Below the pieces are notes generated by a model. The model searched no databases. It saw nothing but the letters and a program-made list of their open reading frames with translations, and was not told the DNA's origin. Position numbers and translations under genes: made by a program. From Promethearchaeota archaeon (lineage in GTDB: Archaea; Asgardarchaeota; Lokiarchaeia; Sigyniarchaeales; Promethearchaeaceae), in contig JAFGBS010000028.1 of the NCBI GenBank assembly GCA_016933055.1, positions 186,001 through 250,000 of the forward strand: a stretch of DNA of 64,000 nt, read 5' to 3'. Shown piece by piece: positions 8,959 to 18,008 of the stretch; the stretch's first letter is position 1, and each line of letters begins with the position of its first letter.

Positions 8959-8970
8959 TTGAAGCTTCAA
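8959..8970. promoter_or_regulatory. 12-bp perfect palindrome upstream of the V4R-like gene
   Basis: TTGAAGCTTCAA is a perfect palindrome within the 236-base gap between two divergent genes. It lies about 58 bases before the likely translation start at 9028. It could be a regulator site. The rest of the gap is AT-rich and shows no RNA gene. Confidence 0.25.
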
Positions 8971-9027
8971 GCTTAAATAAAAAGAAAGCAGTAGATATGT
9001 GAATAGAAAAAAAAACGGTGAGTTGCC

Positions 9028-9564
9028 ATAGATATAAAAAAAGAAGCCGTCGGATTACGGATTTTCCTTGGTTCATTAGTCAAAGAATTAATAAAACTTT
9101 GGGGTAGACCCACAGTGAACGCAATCATCTATAGAATCGGTCAAAAACCAGGTGAAATAATCGCAGAGCAGATTCTTGAGAGGTATAACAAAACTGAAGC
9201 CGAACCATTTGATAATCCATCGGCTGCATTTAATCTATTAGAGAATTCGGTTACCCAATTATTTGATGAAGAACAAATCGACTTAATAACCGAAGAGGAT
9301 AAAGTTATCATTAAAATAAAAAATGTATGTCCATTCCGTCACGTTATCATGGGTCGTGAAGATTTCGAATTTGGTGGAACATTATGCCAATTTTCATCGG
9401 GTTACTTTGAATCCGCATTAAAGATGCTTACAGATTATAATGTTGAATATTCTCATGATTTAAAAGAAACTACGGACGAATATTGTATTATTAATATCGT
9501 ATTCCGCAAAAAACCCGAAATGAATGAGACTAAAATGGAAGAATCTAAGGATAAAGACTCATAA
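9028..9564 (+). CDS. V4R-like (hydrocarbon-binding fold) protein, probable ATA start
   Basis: The region KNVCPFRHVIMG (98-109) followed by CQFSSGYFESALKML (120-134) and a closing strand matches the pattern of V4R/heme-NO-binding-like small-molecule domains: C, then C-x-F-x-x-G and a helix. The only ATG/GTG/TTG start is GTG at 9115, giving 149 residues. The frame, however, is open and protein-like for 29 more codons, back to an ATA at 9028 that has GGTGAG (9017-9022) five bases ahead, and an in-frame TGA lies just beyond. I therefore prefer 9028 (178 aa). The upstream residues (VGLRIFLGSLVKELIKLWG) form a plausible amphipathic helix. The C-terminus is acidic. Ligand and partner are unknown. 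Confidence 0.6.
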   Translation: MDIKKEAVGLRIFLGSLVKELIKLWGRPTVNAIIYRIGQKPGEIIAEQILERYNKTEAEPFDNPSAAFNLLENSVTQLFDEEQIDLITEEDKVIIKIKNVCPFRHVIMGREDFEFGGTLCQFSSGYFESALKMLTDYNVEYSHDLKETTDEYCIINIVFRKKPEMNETKMEESKDKDS

Positions 9565-9631
9565 ATACCAGCTTACTATGTTTTTATGCTATCCCCTCTT
9601 ATTTCTCATCATTAAAATCGATCGTGGATGA

Positions 9632-11530
9632 ATGATTAATACAATGGATTATCAGCTGAAATTAGCATCCCTAATTAGTGTAGTTACAAAAATCCCCAAG
9701 GAAAAACTTTATTTTTTAATAAAGGAGCCCACAAAAGGAATAGAAGCAGATTGGAGCATTAATTGTTTTACCTTACGATCATTTATTAAAAAAGATGGAA
9801 ATGAGATTGCGGTAGAAATAGAAGAAAAAATCCGTAACATTGTCCATAATCATCCCTTCATTTTTAAAGTTGTGAGAGTAGGACCTTATCTCAATTTTAT
9901 CTTAAATGAAATCTACGTATTTAATGAACTCTTTACCCAAGTGAATAAAAATTTCTCGTCCTTTGTACGGAGTGGATTCCCCCAAGATAATCTTATTACC
10001 GTAGTAATTGAATTTCCCTCTCAAAACACAAATAAGCCTCTGCATTTAGGTCATATACGTAACATTGTATTAGGTCAGACTCTTGTTTCATTTCATGAAT
10101 TCGCAGGAAATTCCGTCCATCAAGTCAATCTGTTGAATGACCGTGGTGTACACATTTGTAAGAGTATGTTAGCATATAAAAGATGGGGTAGAAACACAAC
10201 TCCAAATAAAAGCAAATTAAAACCAGATCACTTTGTCGGTAAATATTATGTCACTTATAGCAGACATGAAGCAAAATTAAAACAATCTGTCCAAAAAGAA
10301 ATCCAAGAACTAGAAGAAGAGAGAAAAAAATCTAAAACGGAGCGGGATCTAGCTAAAATAAAAAAACTAAAAAGCGTCATCCAAAATTCAAAATATGGAA
10401 AATTACAGCAGAAATTAACTGATATGTTAGTAAAATGGGAAAATGGAGACCCAGAAGTCCGTAAACTATGGAGTAAAATGAATTCTTGGGCAATATCAGG
10501 ATTTGAACAAACTTACAAAATATTTGATTTAAACCATGAGAAAGTCTATTTTGAAAGTAATATATATGATAAAGGCAGAGAAATTGTTCTGGATGGATTA
10601 GAAAAGGATTATTTTGTTCAGTTAGATGACGGTGCAGTTATTGCACGATTCATTAAAAAAGGATTACCGAAAGAGAAGGTTTTGTTACGAAGTGATGGTA
10701 CAACACTCTATATAACTCAAGATATATTTCTTGCAATGCAGAAAATGAAAGATTATAACTACGACATGTCGATATACGTTATTGGAAATGAACAAGATAT
10801 GCAATTACGAACTCTTTTTGAGATCTTATCAATTCTTGGGTTTTCTGGGAAAAATATCCATTACAGTTATGGGATGATATACCTCAAATCTGGAAAAATG
10901 AAAAGTCGGGAAGGAATAATCGTAGATGCTGACAATGTCGTAGAAGATATTCGTGAATTATCGGTACAAGAAGTAAAAAATCGATATAGCAATTTATCTG
11001 AAAAAGAGTTGAATTATCGAGCTCAAACTATTGCGATGGCTGCCTTAAGATTCTTTATCTTAAAATATGAGTACACAAGAGACTTTATATTTGATTTGGA
11101 AGAAAGTATCTCATTTGAGGGAGAAACTGGAGTATATTTATTATATGTTTACGCAAGAATCTGTTCAGTTTTCAATAAAGGAATTCAAGACAACATTCAA
11201 GTTCCCTACAATCCGCATAAAAATGCACAGATAAAGTGGCATTATCCATCGAAGATACCTGCGTTTTCTCCTTATGAGCGGAATTTAATTCTCCAGTTAA
11301 GTAAATACCCCAATGTACTTTTTGACTCTTATAAAGCTCTTAAACCGCATTTGTTATGCAGGTACTTGCTGGAATTAGCACAATTTTTCAATATTTTTTA
11401 TCATGAATGTCCAATTCTAAAAGAGGAAAAAGAGATACGCGAACTCCGTTTATCTATTTGTGAAATAGTCAGAATAATCTTGAAACATGGTTTGAATCTT
11501 ATTCATATTGATATATTAACCGAGATGTAG
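9632..11530 (+). CDS. argS: Arginine--tRNA ligase
   Basis: This 632-aa class I synthetase charges tRNA-Arg. An N-terminal Add-1-like domain (about 1-115) precedes the catalytic core with FPSQNTNKPLHLGHIRN (128-144, HIGH motif as HLGH) and a KMSKS-like KMKSREG near residue 423. A charged helical insertion at about 215-257 and the C-terminal DALR-type anticodon-binding helices complete the enzyme. Length fits archaeal ArgRS. The deoxyhypusine synthase gene follows after six bases, so the two translation-related genes are probably co-transcribed. Confidence 0.95.
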   Translation: MINTMDYQLKLASLISVVTKIPKEKLYFLIKEPTKGIEADWSINCFTLRSFIKKDGNEIAVEIEEKIRNIVHNHPFIFKVVRVGPYLNFILNEIYVFNELFTQVNKNFSSFVRSGFPQDNLITVVIEFPSQNTNKPLHLGHIRNIVLGQTLVSFHEFAGNSVHQVNLLNDRGVHICKSMLAYKRWGRNTTPNKSKLKPDHFVGKYYVTYSRHEAKLKQSVQKEIQELEEERKKSKTERDLAKIKKLKSVIQNSKYGKLQQKLTDMLVKWENGDPEVRKLWSKMNSWAISGFEQTYKIFDLNHEKVYFESNIYDKGREIVLDGLEKDYFVQLDDGAVIARFIKKGLPKEKVLLRSDGTTLYITQDIFLAMQKMKDYNYDMSIYVIGNEQDMQLRTLFEILSILGFSGKNIHYSYGMIYLKSGKMKSREGIIVDADNVVEDIRELSVQEVKNRYSNLSEKELNYRAQTIAMAALRFFILKYEYTRDFIFDLEESISFEGETGVYLLYVYARICSVFNKGIQDNIQVPYNPHKNAQIKWHYPSKIPAFSPYERNLILQLSKYPNVLFDSYKALKPHLLCRYLLELAQFFNIFYHECPILKEEKEIRELRLSICEIVRIILKHGLNLIHIDILTEM

Positions 11531-11536
11531 TGAACT

Positions 11537-12448
11537 ATGAAAAATGTACGCCAAATTAAAATTAATGAAAATCTACAATTAAAAAAGCTGATCGATGATT
11601 TAGAAAATACTGGTTTTAATGCAAAACGTTTGGCAAATGCTTGTAAAATTTATGAGAGGATGGTTAAAGATAAAGAATGTACGATTTTTTTCTCCTTAGC
11701 TGGGGCGATGGTGCCAGCGGGAATGCAAAATATTCTTATCGATATGATTGAAAGTGGATTTATTGATATTTTAGTAACAACTGGCGCTAATCTTACGCAT
11801 GATATAGCCGAAGCTTTAGGATTTCATCATCTACAAGGAAATCTAGCTATTGAGGATAAAACCGATAAAGATCTCCATGATGACCACATCAATCGGATCT
11901 ATGATGTCTTTATGCCAAATAATGTATATGAAGGCATGGAGGATTTTATAAAAACTCTGGATTTTGATTTGAATATGTCAGTCAAAGATTTCCTGACCTA
12001 TTTAGGGCACCAGCTTCCAGATGAACCCAAATCAGTTTTGAAAACGTGCGCAAATCATGAAATTCCAATATTCTGTCCTGCATTTACAGATTGTGGCCTT
12101 GCAATGCAACTATCCTTCTCATATCCTAAAATAAACCTTAATCACTTTCAAGATTTGCAGGACATGATCAACCTTGCGTGGGATGCAAAAACTGCGGGTG
12201 TATGTATAATAGGAGGTGGCGTTCCAAAAAATTATGTACTTCAAGCAATGCAATTCTCTCCTAATAGTGCTCAATTTGCAATCCAAATTACCATGGATAG
12301 ACCTGAAACGGGTGGATTAAGTGGTGCAGAATTACGCGAAGCAATAAGTTGGGGTAAAATTAATGAAAAAGCTCAATTTAGTACCGTTGTTACTGATGCT
12401 ACAATTGCATTACCCATAATTTTGAGTTATTTAAAAACTGTAACCTAA
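11537..12448 (+). CDS. dys: Deoxyhypusine synthase
   Basis: The 303-aa enzyme transfers the aminobutyl group of spermidine to a lysine of translation factor aIF5A, the first step of hypusine formation. The NAD-binding elements (FSLAGAMVPAGM; VTTGANLTHD), the spermidine-side motif CPAFTDCGLAMQ, GGGVPKNY and the active-site SWGKI with the covalent lysine K274 are all present. Length is slightly short but typical of archaeal forms. It is cytosolic and follows argS directly. The aIF5A substrate gene is not in the window. Confidence 0.95.
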   Translation: MKNVRQIKINENLQLKKLIDDLENTGFNAKRLANACKIYERMVKDKECTIFFSLAGAMVPAGMQNILIDMIESGFIDILVTTGANLTHDIAEALGFHHLQGNLAIEDKTDKDLHDDHINRIYDVFMPNNVYEGMEDFIKTLDFDLNMSVKDFLTYLGHQLPDEPKSVLKTCANHEIPIFCPAFTDCGLAMQLSFSYPKINLNHFQDLQDMINLAWDAKTAGVCIIGGGVPKNYVLQAMQFSPNSAQFAIQITMDRPETGGLSGAELREAISWGKINEKAQFSTVVTDATIALPIILSYLKTVT

Positions 12449-12611
12449 TCTTGATATAATAAAAATCGAGATCCCACAGAATTCCCATCGACTATATAGT
12501 TTAAAATTTTACATATTTTTCATCTTTGGATTGAAATAAATTAAAAAACAGAAATTCTCAAACCAATCTTAATTAGATTGAAGGTGTAAGGCAAGAGAGT
12601 AGGTAGTTAAT

Positions 12612-13124
12612 TTGATTAAAATTGCAGATATAACAAATATAGAGGAAAGAAAGGCGATAGAGAATATAATTCGCAATTATAGGGAGGATAGTGGAACCGT
12701 TATCAGTCTTCTTCAAGATATCCAAGGACACTATAATTATTTACCCGCTTATATTTTACAACTCCTTTCACGAGAGCTGAAAATACCACTATCAAAAATC
12801 TATAGCGTTGCAACTTTTTACGCTCAATTTTCGTTTAACGAAAAAGGGAAACATATTATCACTGTGTGTGATGGTACCGCGTGTCACGTGAAAGGAGGAC
12901 CACTATTATACGACTATCTCATCAACCAACTAGGAATCCATGGGGGTGAAACTACTCCGGACAAAATATTCAGCATAGAAATTGTTCGCTGCTTAGGTTG
13001 TTGCGCTATAAGTCCCGTAATGATTGTTGATGATGAGCTTTATGGTAATTTAAATATGCAAAAAATTAGTAAAATTTTAAGCAAAATTCGTAAAGAGGAA
13101 ATGATTCAGGAGGGTTCTAAATGA
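12612..13124 (+). CDS. NuoE/HydC-like [2Fe-2S] subunit
   Basis: This 170-aa thioredoxin-fold ferredoxin subunit has the cluster ligands C86-x4-C91 and C127-x3-C131, in the contexts VCDGTACHVKGG and VRCLGCC. These are the exact spacings of the NuoE/24-kDa family. Translation begins at TTG, with AGGTAG shortly upstream. It is the first gene of a four-gene operon and overlaps nuoF-like by 4 bp (ATGA). Partnered with the NuoF-like protein, it should form the NAD(H)-oxidising or -reducing head of the complex. Confidence 0.92.
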   Translation: MIKIADITNIEERKAIENIIRNYREDSGTVISLLQDIQGHYNYLPAYILQLLSRELKIPLSKIYSVATFYAQFSFNEKGKHIITVCDGTACHVKGGPLLYDYLINQLGIHGGETTPDKIFSIEIVRCLGCCAISPVMIVDDELYGNLNMQKISKILSKIRKEEMIQEGSK

Positions 13125-14914
13125 TTATAAAACCCCGCGAACTTTGGATATGCCGCAGTACTGGATGTAATTCCCTAAACGCAAAGGCAGTCCATGATGA
13201 GTTAGTGAAGCAAATAAAAGAACGTAGATTAACCCAAATAGAAGTAAAAAAAGTGGGTTGTATGGGGCTGTGTCAGTGTGGCCCTAGTATACTCATACAA
13301 CCAGATAATGTTTATTATGTGCATTTAAAACCGAAACATATTCCCGAAATTATTGAGAAGCATCTATTAAAAGATCAAATCGTGCAACATCTAGCCTATC
13401 TAAATCAAGAAACTGAGGAATTTATTCCTAATAAGGAGAACATTCCATATTATAACAGACAAAGGAAAATAACTCTAAAAAATAGCGGAACGATCGATCC
13501 AGAAAATATTGATGAGTATATCCGTATTGGTGGGTATGAAAATATTGAAAAATGCCTTAAAAAATATAAACCCTCTGAAGTAATACAAATAATTAAAAAT
13601 TCCCGATTAAGAGGTCGTGGAGGGGCGGGATTTCCTACGGGATTAAAATGGGAGCTTTGTGCCAAAGAAATAAACGATACAAAATATGTGATTTGCAATG
13701 GAGATGAGGGAGATCCGGGAGCATTTATGGATGACATACTAATGGAAAGTGACCCACATAGCGTTATTGAAGGTATGTGTGTTGGAGGGTATGCAATTGG
13801 AGCTCATCAAGGTTATATTTATATTCGAGCTGAATATGCACTGGCAATAAAACGATTCGATATAGCACTAAAACAAGCTCGAATGAAGGGTTTTTTAGGA
13901 AGAAACATTCACGGGTCAGGATTTGACTTCGATATTCAATTAAAAAAAGGTGCTGGAGCATTTGTGTGTGGAGAAGAAACTGCTTTAATGGCATCGATAG
14001 AAGGCAAGAGGGGCACTCCTCGACCTCGACCCCCATTTCCTGCACAATCAGGACTTTGGGGTAAACCCACGAATATAAATAACGTTAAAACCTGGGCAAC
14101 TATACCTCATATTTTGTCAATGGGTGCTGATTCGTATTCGAAAATTGGAACAGAAGATGCCTCTGGAACAATAATTCTAGCCCTTACAGGGAAGATCAAT
14201 AATTCAGGGCTAGTTGAGATTCCAATGGGAACTACAATCCGAGAGGTTGTATTTGATATAGGAGGAGGAATCCCTCATGGCAAAAAATTTAAGGCTATCC
14301 AAATTGGTGGACCCTCTGGAGGATGTATTCCAGCAGAACATCTCGATACGGTCATGGATTATAAAAATTTGACCTCACTTGGAGCAATTATGGGTTCTGG
14401 AGGAGTTATTGTTTTGGATGAAGATACTTGCATGGTAGATCTCGCCCATTATTTCATTACATTTACGCAACGGGAATCTTGTGGAAAATGTGCCCCTTGT
14501 CGAATTGGAACCCTAAAAATGTTAAATTTACTAACTAAATTTAAAAATGGAGTAGCAAAAATGGAGGATATTGACGAACTAGAACATCTCGCTGATATTG
14601 TAAAGAAGACATCCCTCTGTGGATTAGGTCAAACCGCTCCAAATCCGGTGCTAACAACAATTCGGTACTTTAGAGATGAATATGAAGCACATGTGAATGG
14701 AAGCTGCCCTGCCTTAGTATGTAAGGATCTTATCCGTTATGAAATAATCCCTACAAAATGTGTCGGTTGTCAATTTTGTGCTAAAAACTGTCCCGTTCAT
14801 GCAATCAGCGGGGAAATCAAACAAGCACATATGATAGATTCAAATTTATGCATAAGATGCGGACTGTGTGTAGTGCAATGTCCCAGTGATGCTATTCGAA
14901 AAGTTGGGATGTGA
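13121..14914 (+). CDS. NuoF/HydB-like NAD(H)- and FMN-binding subunit
   Basis: This 597-aa subunit begins with its own thioredoxin-like [2Fe-2S] domain (C11, C16, C47, C51), as in HydB-type proteins. The 51-kDa core follows, with the FMN/NAD glycine motif RGRGGAGFPTG near 163-173, NGDEGDPGAFMD, and the [4Fe-4S] motif ESCGKCAPCRIGT near 452. Two C-terminal ferredoxin motifs of the type CxxCxxCxxxCP lie at about 546-594. This domain order is that of soluble bifurcating hydrogenases and transhydrogenases rather than membrane complex I. It is cytosolic, reads NAD(H), and passes electrons to the NuoG-like part of the next protein. It lies four bases before that gene. Confidence 0.95.
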   Translation: MIIKPRELWICRSTGCNSLNAKAVHDELVKQIKERRLTQIEVKKVGCMGLCQCGPSILIQPDNVYYVHLKPKHIPEIIEKHLLKDQIVQHLAYLNQETEEFIPNKENIPYYNRQRKITLKNSGTIDPENIDEYIRIGGYENIEKCLKKYKPSEVIQIIKNSRLRGRGGAGFPTGLKWELCAKEINDTKYVICNGDEGDPGAFMDDILMESDPHSVIEGMCVGGYAIGAHQGYIYIRAEYALAIKRFDIALKQARMKGFLGRNIHGSGFDFDIQLKKGAGAFVCGEETALMASIEGKRGTPRPRPPFPAQSGLWGKPTNINNVKTWATIPHILSMGADSYSKIGTEDASGTIILALTGKINNSGLVEIPMGTTIREVVFDIGGGIPHGKKFKAIQIGGPSGGCIPAEHLDTVMDYKNLTSLGAIMGSGGVIVLDEDTCMVDLAHYFITFTQRESCGKCAPCRIGTLKMLNLLTKFKNGVAKMEDIDELEHLADIVKKTSLCGLGQTAPNPVLTTIRYFRDEYEAHVNGSCPALVCKDLIRYEIIPTKCVGCQFCAKNCPVHAISGEIKQAHMIDSNLCIRCGLCVVQCPSDAIRKVGM

Positions 14915-14918
14915 TACT

Positions 14919-17900
14919 ATGAAAATAATCATTGATCAGCACGAATTGGAATTTACTGAGGGTGAAACGATATTACAAATCGCAAAACGAAATGAAATTT
15001 ATATTCCAACATTATGCAATTTAGAAGATTTGACACCTTACGGAGGTTGCAGACTTTGTATTGTGAGGATTCTAAATGATCGGAAACCTTTCCAAACGGC
15101 ATGTTCGACCCCCGCAATCAAGGACATGGAGGTAATCACAAAAGATGAAGAACTTCAAGAAATGCGTCGAGAGGTACTTCAATTGATCTTAAGCGAACAT
15201 CCCTCGGGGTGTTTAGTATGTGCTCATCACTCTATATGCGAAGAACTTCTAAAGGAAGACCGTCAAAAATCTGGAAGGGTATTCGGATGTTTTTCATGCC
15301 CTAAGAAGGATATTTGCGAATTAAGAGAAATAGTGGAATATTTGGGAATTAACAAAATTGATTATGAATTCGAGTATAAGAATTATCCCCTAGAACGTGA
15401 AGATCCCTTTTTTGATCGTGATTATAATTTATGCATCCTATGTGGTCGATGTATTCGTGTATGCAATGAAATGAGAGGTATTGGAGCAATAAATTTTATG
15501 TACCGCGGTCATGATACCAAGATATCCACGGGAGGAAACGTCCTTCACATTGATTCCAATTGTTTGTTCTGTGGAGCGTGTGTAGACACATGTCCTACAG
15601 GAGCCCTTTCCTCAAAAAATACCAAATGGGTAAAAACCAAAAATAACAAAACTACTTCTATTTGTACTTTCTGTAGCGTGGATTGTGGATTCGATTATTA
15701 TACATTAGAAGAAAAATTGATGGAATCTATTCCTTCTAAGGGAGATCTGGTTAACAAAGGTCAAGCTTGTGTTATTGGAAGATTTTGTACTCCTCATTTT
15801 GTAAATAGCAAGAGCCGATTAAAATACCCCATGATTAGAAAAGATGATATTTTAATTCCGTGTAAATGGGATGAGGCATATGAAACTATTAGGAACAAAC
15901 TAAGTCTCTATAATTCCGATGAAATTGCTTTGATAGCCTCTCCTGATTTAACAAATGAATCAGCTTATTTGCTTAAGAAATTTGGGAATGAAGTCTTATC
16001 AACACCTCATATTGTCCAAGCTACCAACTTTATTCCATTTTTTACGGATAAAGATCAATCATTTAATGATATTCCCCATACTCAATGGATTTTACTATTA
16101 AATACAAATATCCAGATAACTCATCCAATCCTCTTGATACGTTTAAAGCAAGCAAGGGATAACGGAGCAAAAATTTTATCTCTTAATATTGGAAATGTTG
16201 AACTACCTTATGAAACACGTAATTTATTTGATATCGAATTAAATGTTCCAGTTCAAGATGCTACTTCCATTCTCGTTGCCATGCTAGGAACTCAAAATAA
16301 GCTTCTTTTACGAGATTTAGGATTAAAAATAGACGAAAAAGTACTAGAACGGTATAATTTAGCAGATTTTGTGGAGATGCGACGATATCAGAGAGGGACC
16401 ATACTTATGGGAAATTACGTTAATCTGCCTCCTTTATACATGAATAATTTGCAGAAGCTTATCATGCGGCTTGCTAGGGAGGGGGAGAGTCAAATTAGCT
16501 GTATAGGGCTATGGAATCACGGAAATCTCAATGGAGTCTCTAAATTCATTCCACAAACCTTGGATAAGATTACAGAAAAAATCGCTTCAGGAGATATTAA
16601 GGCAATCTTCACAACAGAACGCTTAAGTAACATTAATACCCAAAAAACTGAACTTTTAATCGTCCAAGATATGTTTGAGTCTAAATTTTCCAAAAATGCA
16701 GATATTGTTTTGCCCGTAGCTAGTCCTACAGAACAATCGGGACATGTAACCAATGCAGAAATGCAAAACAGAAGACTAATTGAAGTAGCACCCCCTATTG
16801 GTCATTCCAAACCCGATTGGCTTGTGTTAACAGAGCTTGCAAGAGTGTTTCAATTAACTGACAGATTCAAATATATCAATTCGGAGGAAATATATGAAGA
16901 GAGCCTGGATTTACAAATGGAATCTACCGACATCGATTTAGATTTTAAAGATATAAAAAAGTTAACATTAGAAGAACTTCCTCTGAATCATTTTACTTTG
17001 AGGGATTTCACATATCGTGGGCAATCTTTTTCTCATCTAGTTCCTAATCTTCAATTTTTAATTAACCAAAGAGAAGGAAAACTTGAGGAAGCGAAATTCA
17101 ATCAAGTAGAAAAAACAGAAGCGACCGAGTTTAAGGTTGTTCACATAGAAGAAAAAGTTCCGAATATGTTCAAACTGGTGGTTCATGCACCATTATTAGC
17201 TAACAAATCGCGTCCTGGTAATTTTGCAATCATCATGACCGAGGAAACCAGTGAACGTGTCCCCATTACTTTATCTGACTGGGATTCAGAAAAGGGAACT
17301 GTAACATTTTTCTTCCAAGAACGAGGTTTTTCAACTAAGGAATTGTCTGAAGTAAAGAGTGGAGATTATCTTCATAGCGTCGTAGGACCTCTAGGAAATC
17401 CCATCGAAATTGAGAAGAATAAAACTTTACTTCTTGGTGGAGGTTGCTACGGGATGGGTGCTTTATATCCGGTTGCTAAAGCTGCAAAAGAAATAGGAAA
17501 CAAGGTCATAATGATCATGGAGGGTAAATCCAAGGATCTTTTATATTTGCAGAAAGAATACGAACAACTTGTGGATAAAGTCGTATATATAACTTCTGAT
17601 GGCTCATACGGGCATAAGGGTTCTGAACATGGCAAGATAGCTACAGGCATTGAAGTAGTAGCACAAACTGAAAATGTAGATGTAGCATATTTTGTGGGAT
17701 GCGAGATGATGATGATGGAAGCATCGCAGATGACAGAAAAATTAGGAATTCCTACATTTGTGAGTTTGAACACGATCATGCTAGATGGAACGGGCATGTG
17801 TGGGGCTTGTCGATTAACAATAAATGAAAATGGTCACCGTATCACGAAATTTGCATGTGTAGATGGGCCTGTTTTCGATGGACATAAAATAGACTGGGAT

Positions 17901-18008
17901 GAATTAATGAAGCGAGGGGTTCAATTTAGTCACAAAGAAGTGGAAGTATATCGAGCTAATGCATGCAGAGCATTGACAAAATTTAACTTAAAACAGGAGG
18001 AATCTTAA
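14919..18008 (+). CDS. NuoG-like Fe-S subunit fused to NfnA-type flavin reductase
   Basis: A 1029-aa fusion. The N-terminal half has a [2Fe-2S] domain (C33, C44, C47, C62), the NuoG His-Cys cluster (H94, C98, C101, C107), an additional C124/C127/C133 set, two ferredoxin clusters (172-182 and 215-225) and the cluster motif of the molybdopterin family (C249, C252, C256, C284). The molybdopterin-like region (to about 700) has no catalytic Cys/Sec at the expected place and lacks the usual C-terminal cofactor domain, so formate dehydrogenase activity is unlikely. Residues from about 728 form an NfnA/DHODB-like FAD-NAD module: LLLGGGCYGMG near 837 and a [2Fe-2S] site with D-G-T-G-M-C-G-A-C near 955. 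I chose the ATG at 14919 over one at 14886 that lies inside the previous gene. It overlaps the next gene by 1 bp. Confidence 0.9.
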   Translation: MKIIIDQHELEFTEGETILQIAKRNEIYIPTLCNLEDLTPYGGCRLCIVRILNDRKPFQTACSTPAIKDMEVITKDEELQEMRREVLQLILSEHPSGCLVCAHHSICEELLKEDRQKSGRVFGCFSCPKKDICELREIVEYLGINKIDYEFEYKNYPLEREDPFFDRDYNLCILCGRCIRVCNEMRGIGAINFMYRGHDTKISTGGNVLHIDSNCLFCGACVDTCPTGALSSKNTKWVKTKNNKTTSICTFCSVDCGFDYYTLEEKLMESIPSKGDLVNKGQACVIGRFCTPHFVNSKSRLKYPMIRKDDILIPCKWDEAYETIRNKLSLYNSDEIALIASPDLTNESAYLLKKFGNEVLSTPHIVQATNFIPFFTDKDQSFNDIPHTQWILLLNTNIQITHPILLIRLKQARDNGAKILSLNIGNVELPYETRNLFDIELNVPVQDATSILVAMLGTQNKLLLRDLGLKIDEKVLERYNLADFVEMRRYQRGTILMGNYVNLPPLYMNNLQKLIMRLAREGESQISCIGLWNHGNLNGVSKFIPQTLDKITEKIASGDIKAIFTTERLSNINTQKTELLIVQDMFESKFSKNADIVLPVASPTEQSGHVTNAEMQNRRLIEVAPPIGHSKPDWLVLTELARVFQLTDRFKYINSEEIYEESLDLQMESTDIDLDFKDIKKLTLEELPLNHFTLRDFTYRGQSFSHLVPNLQFLINQREGKLEEAKFNQVEKTEATEFKVVHIEEKVPNMFKLVVHAPLLANKSRPGNFAIIMTEETSERVPITLSDWDSEKGTVTFFFQERGFSTKELSEVKSGDYLHSVVGPLGNPIEIEKNKTLLLGGGCYGMGALYPVAKAAKEIGNKVIMIMEGKSKDLLYLQKEYEQLVDKVVYITSDGSYGHKGSEHGKIATGIEVVAQTENVDVAYFVGCEMMMMEASQMTEKLGIPTFVSLNTIMLDGTGMCGACRLTINENGHRITKFACVDGPVFDGHKIDWDELMKRGVQFSHKEVEVYRANACRALTKFNLKQEES

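Noticed and set aside
14919..17100. Formate dehydrogenase alpha subunit
   Set aside because: The Fe-S ligands match, but no Cys or Sec lies where the catalytic residue should be and the C-terminal pterin domain is missing, so a NuoG-like role is better supported.
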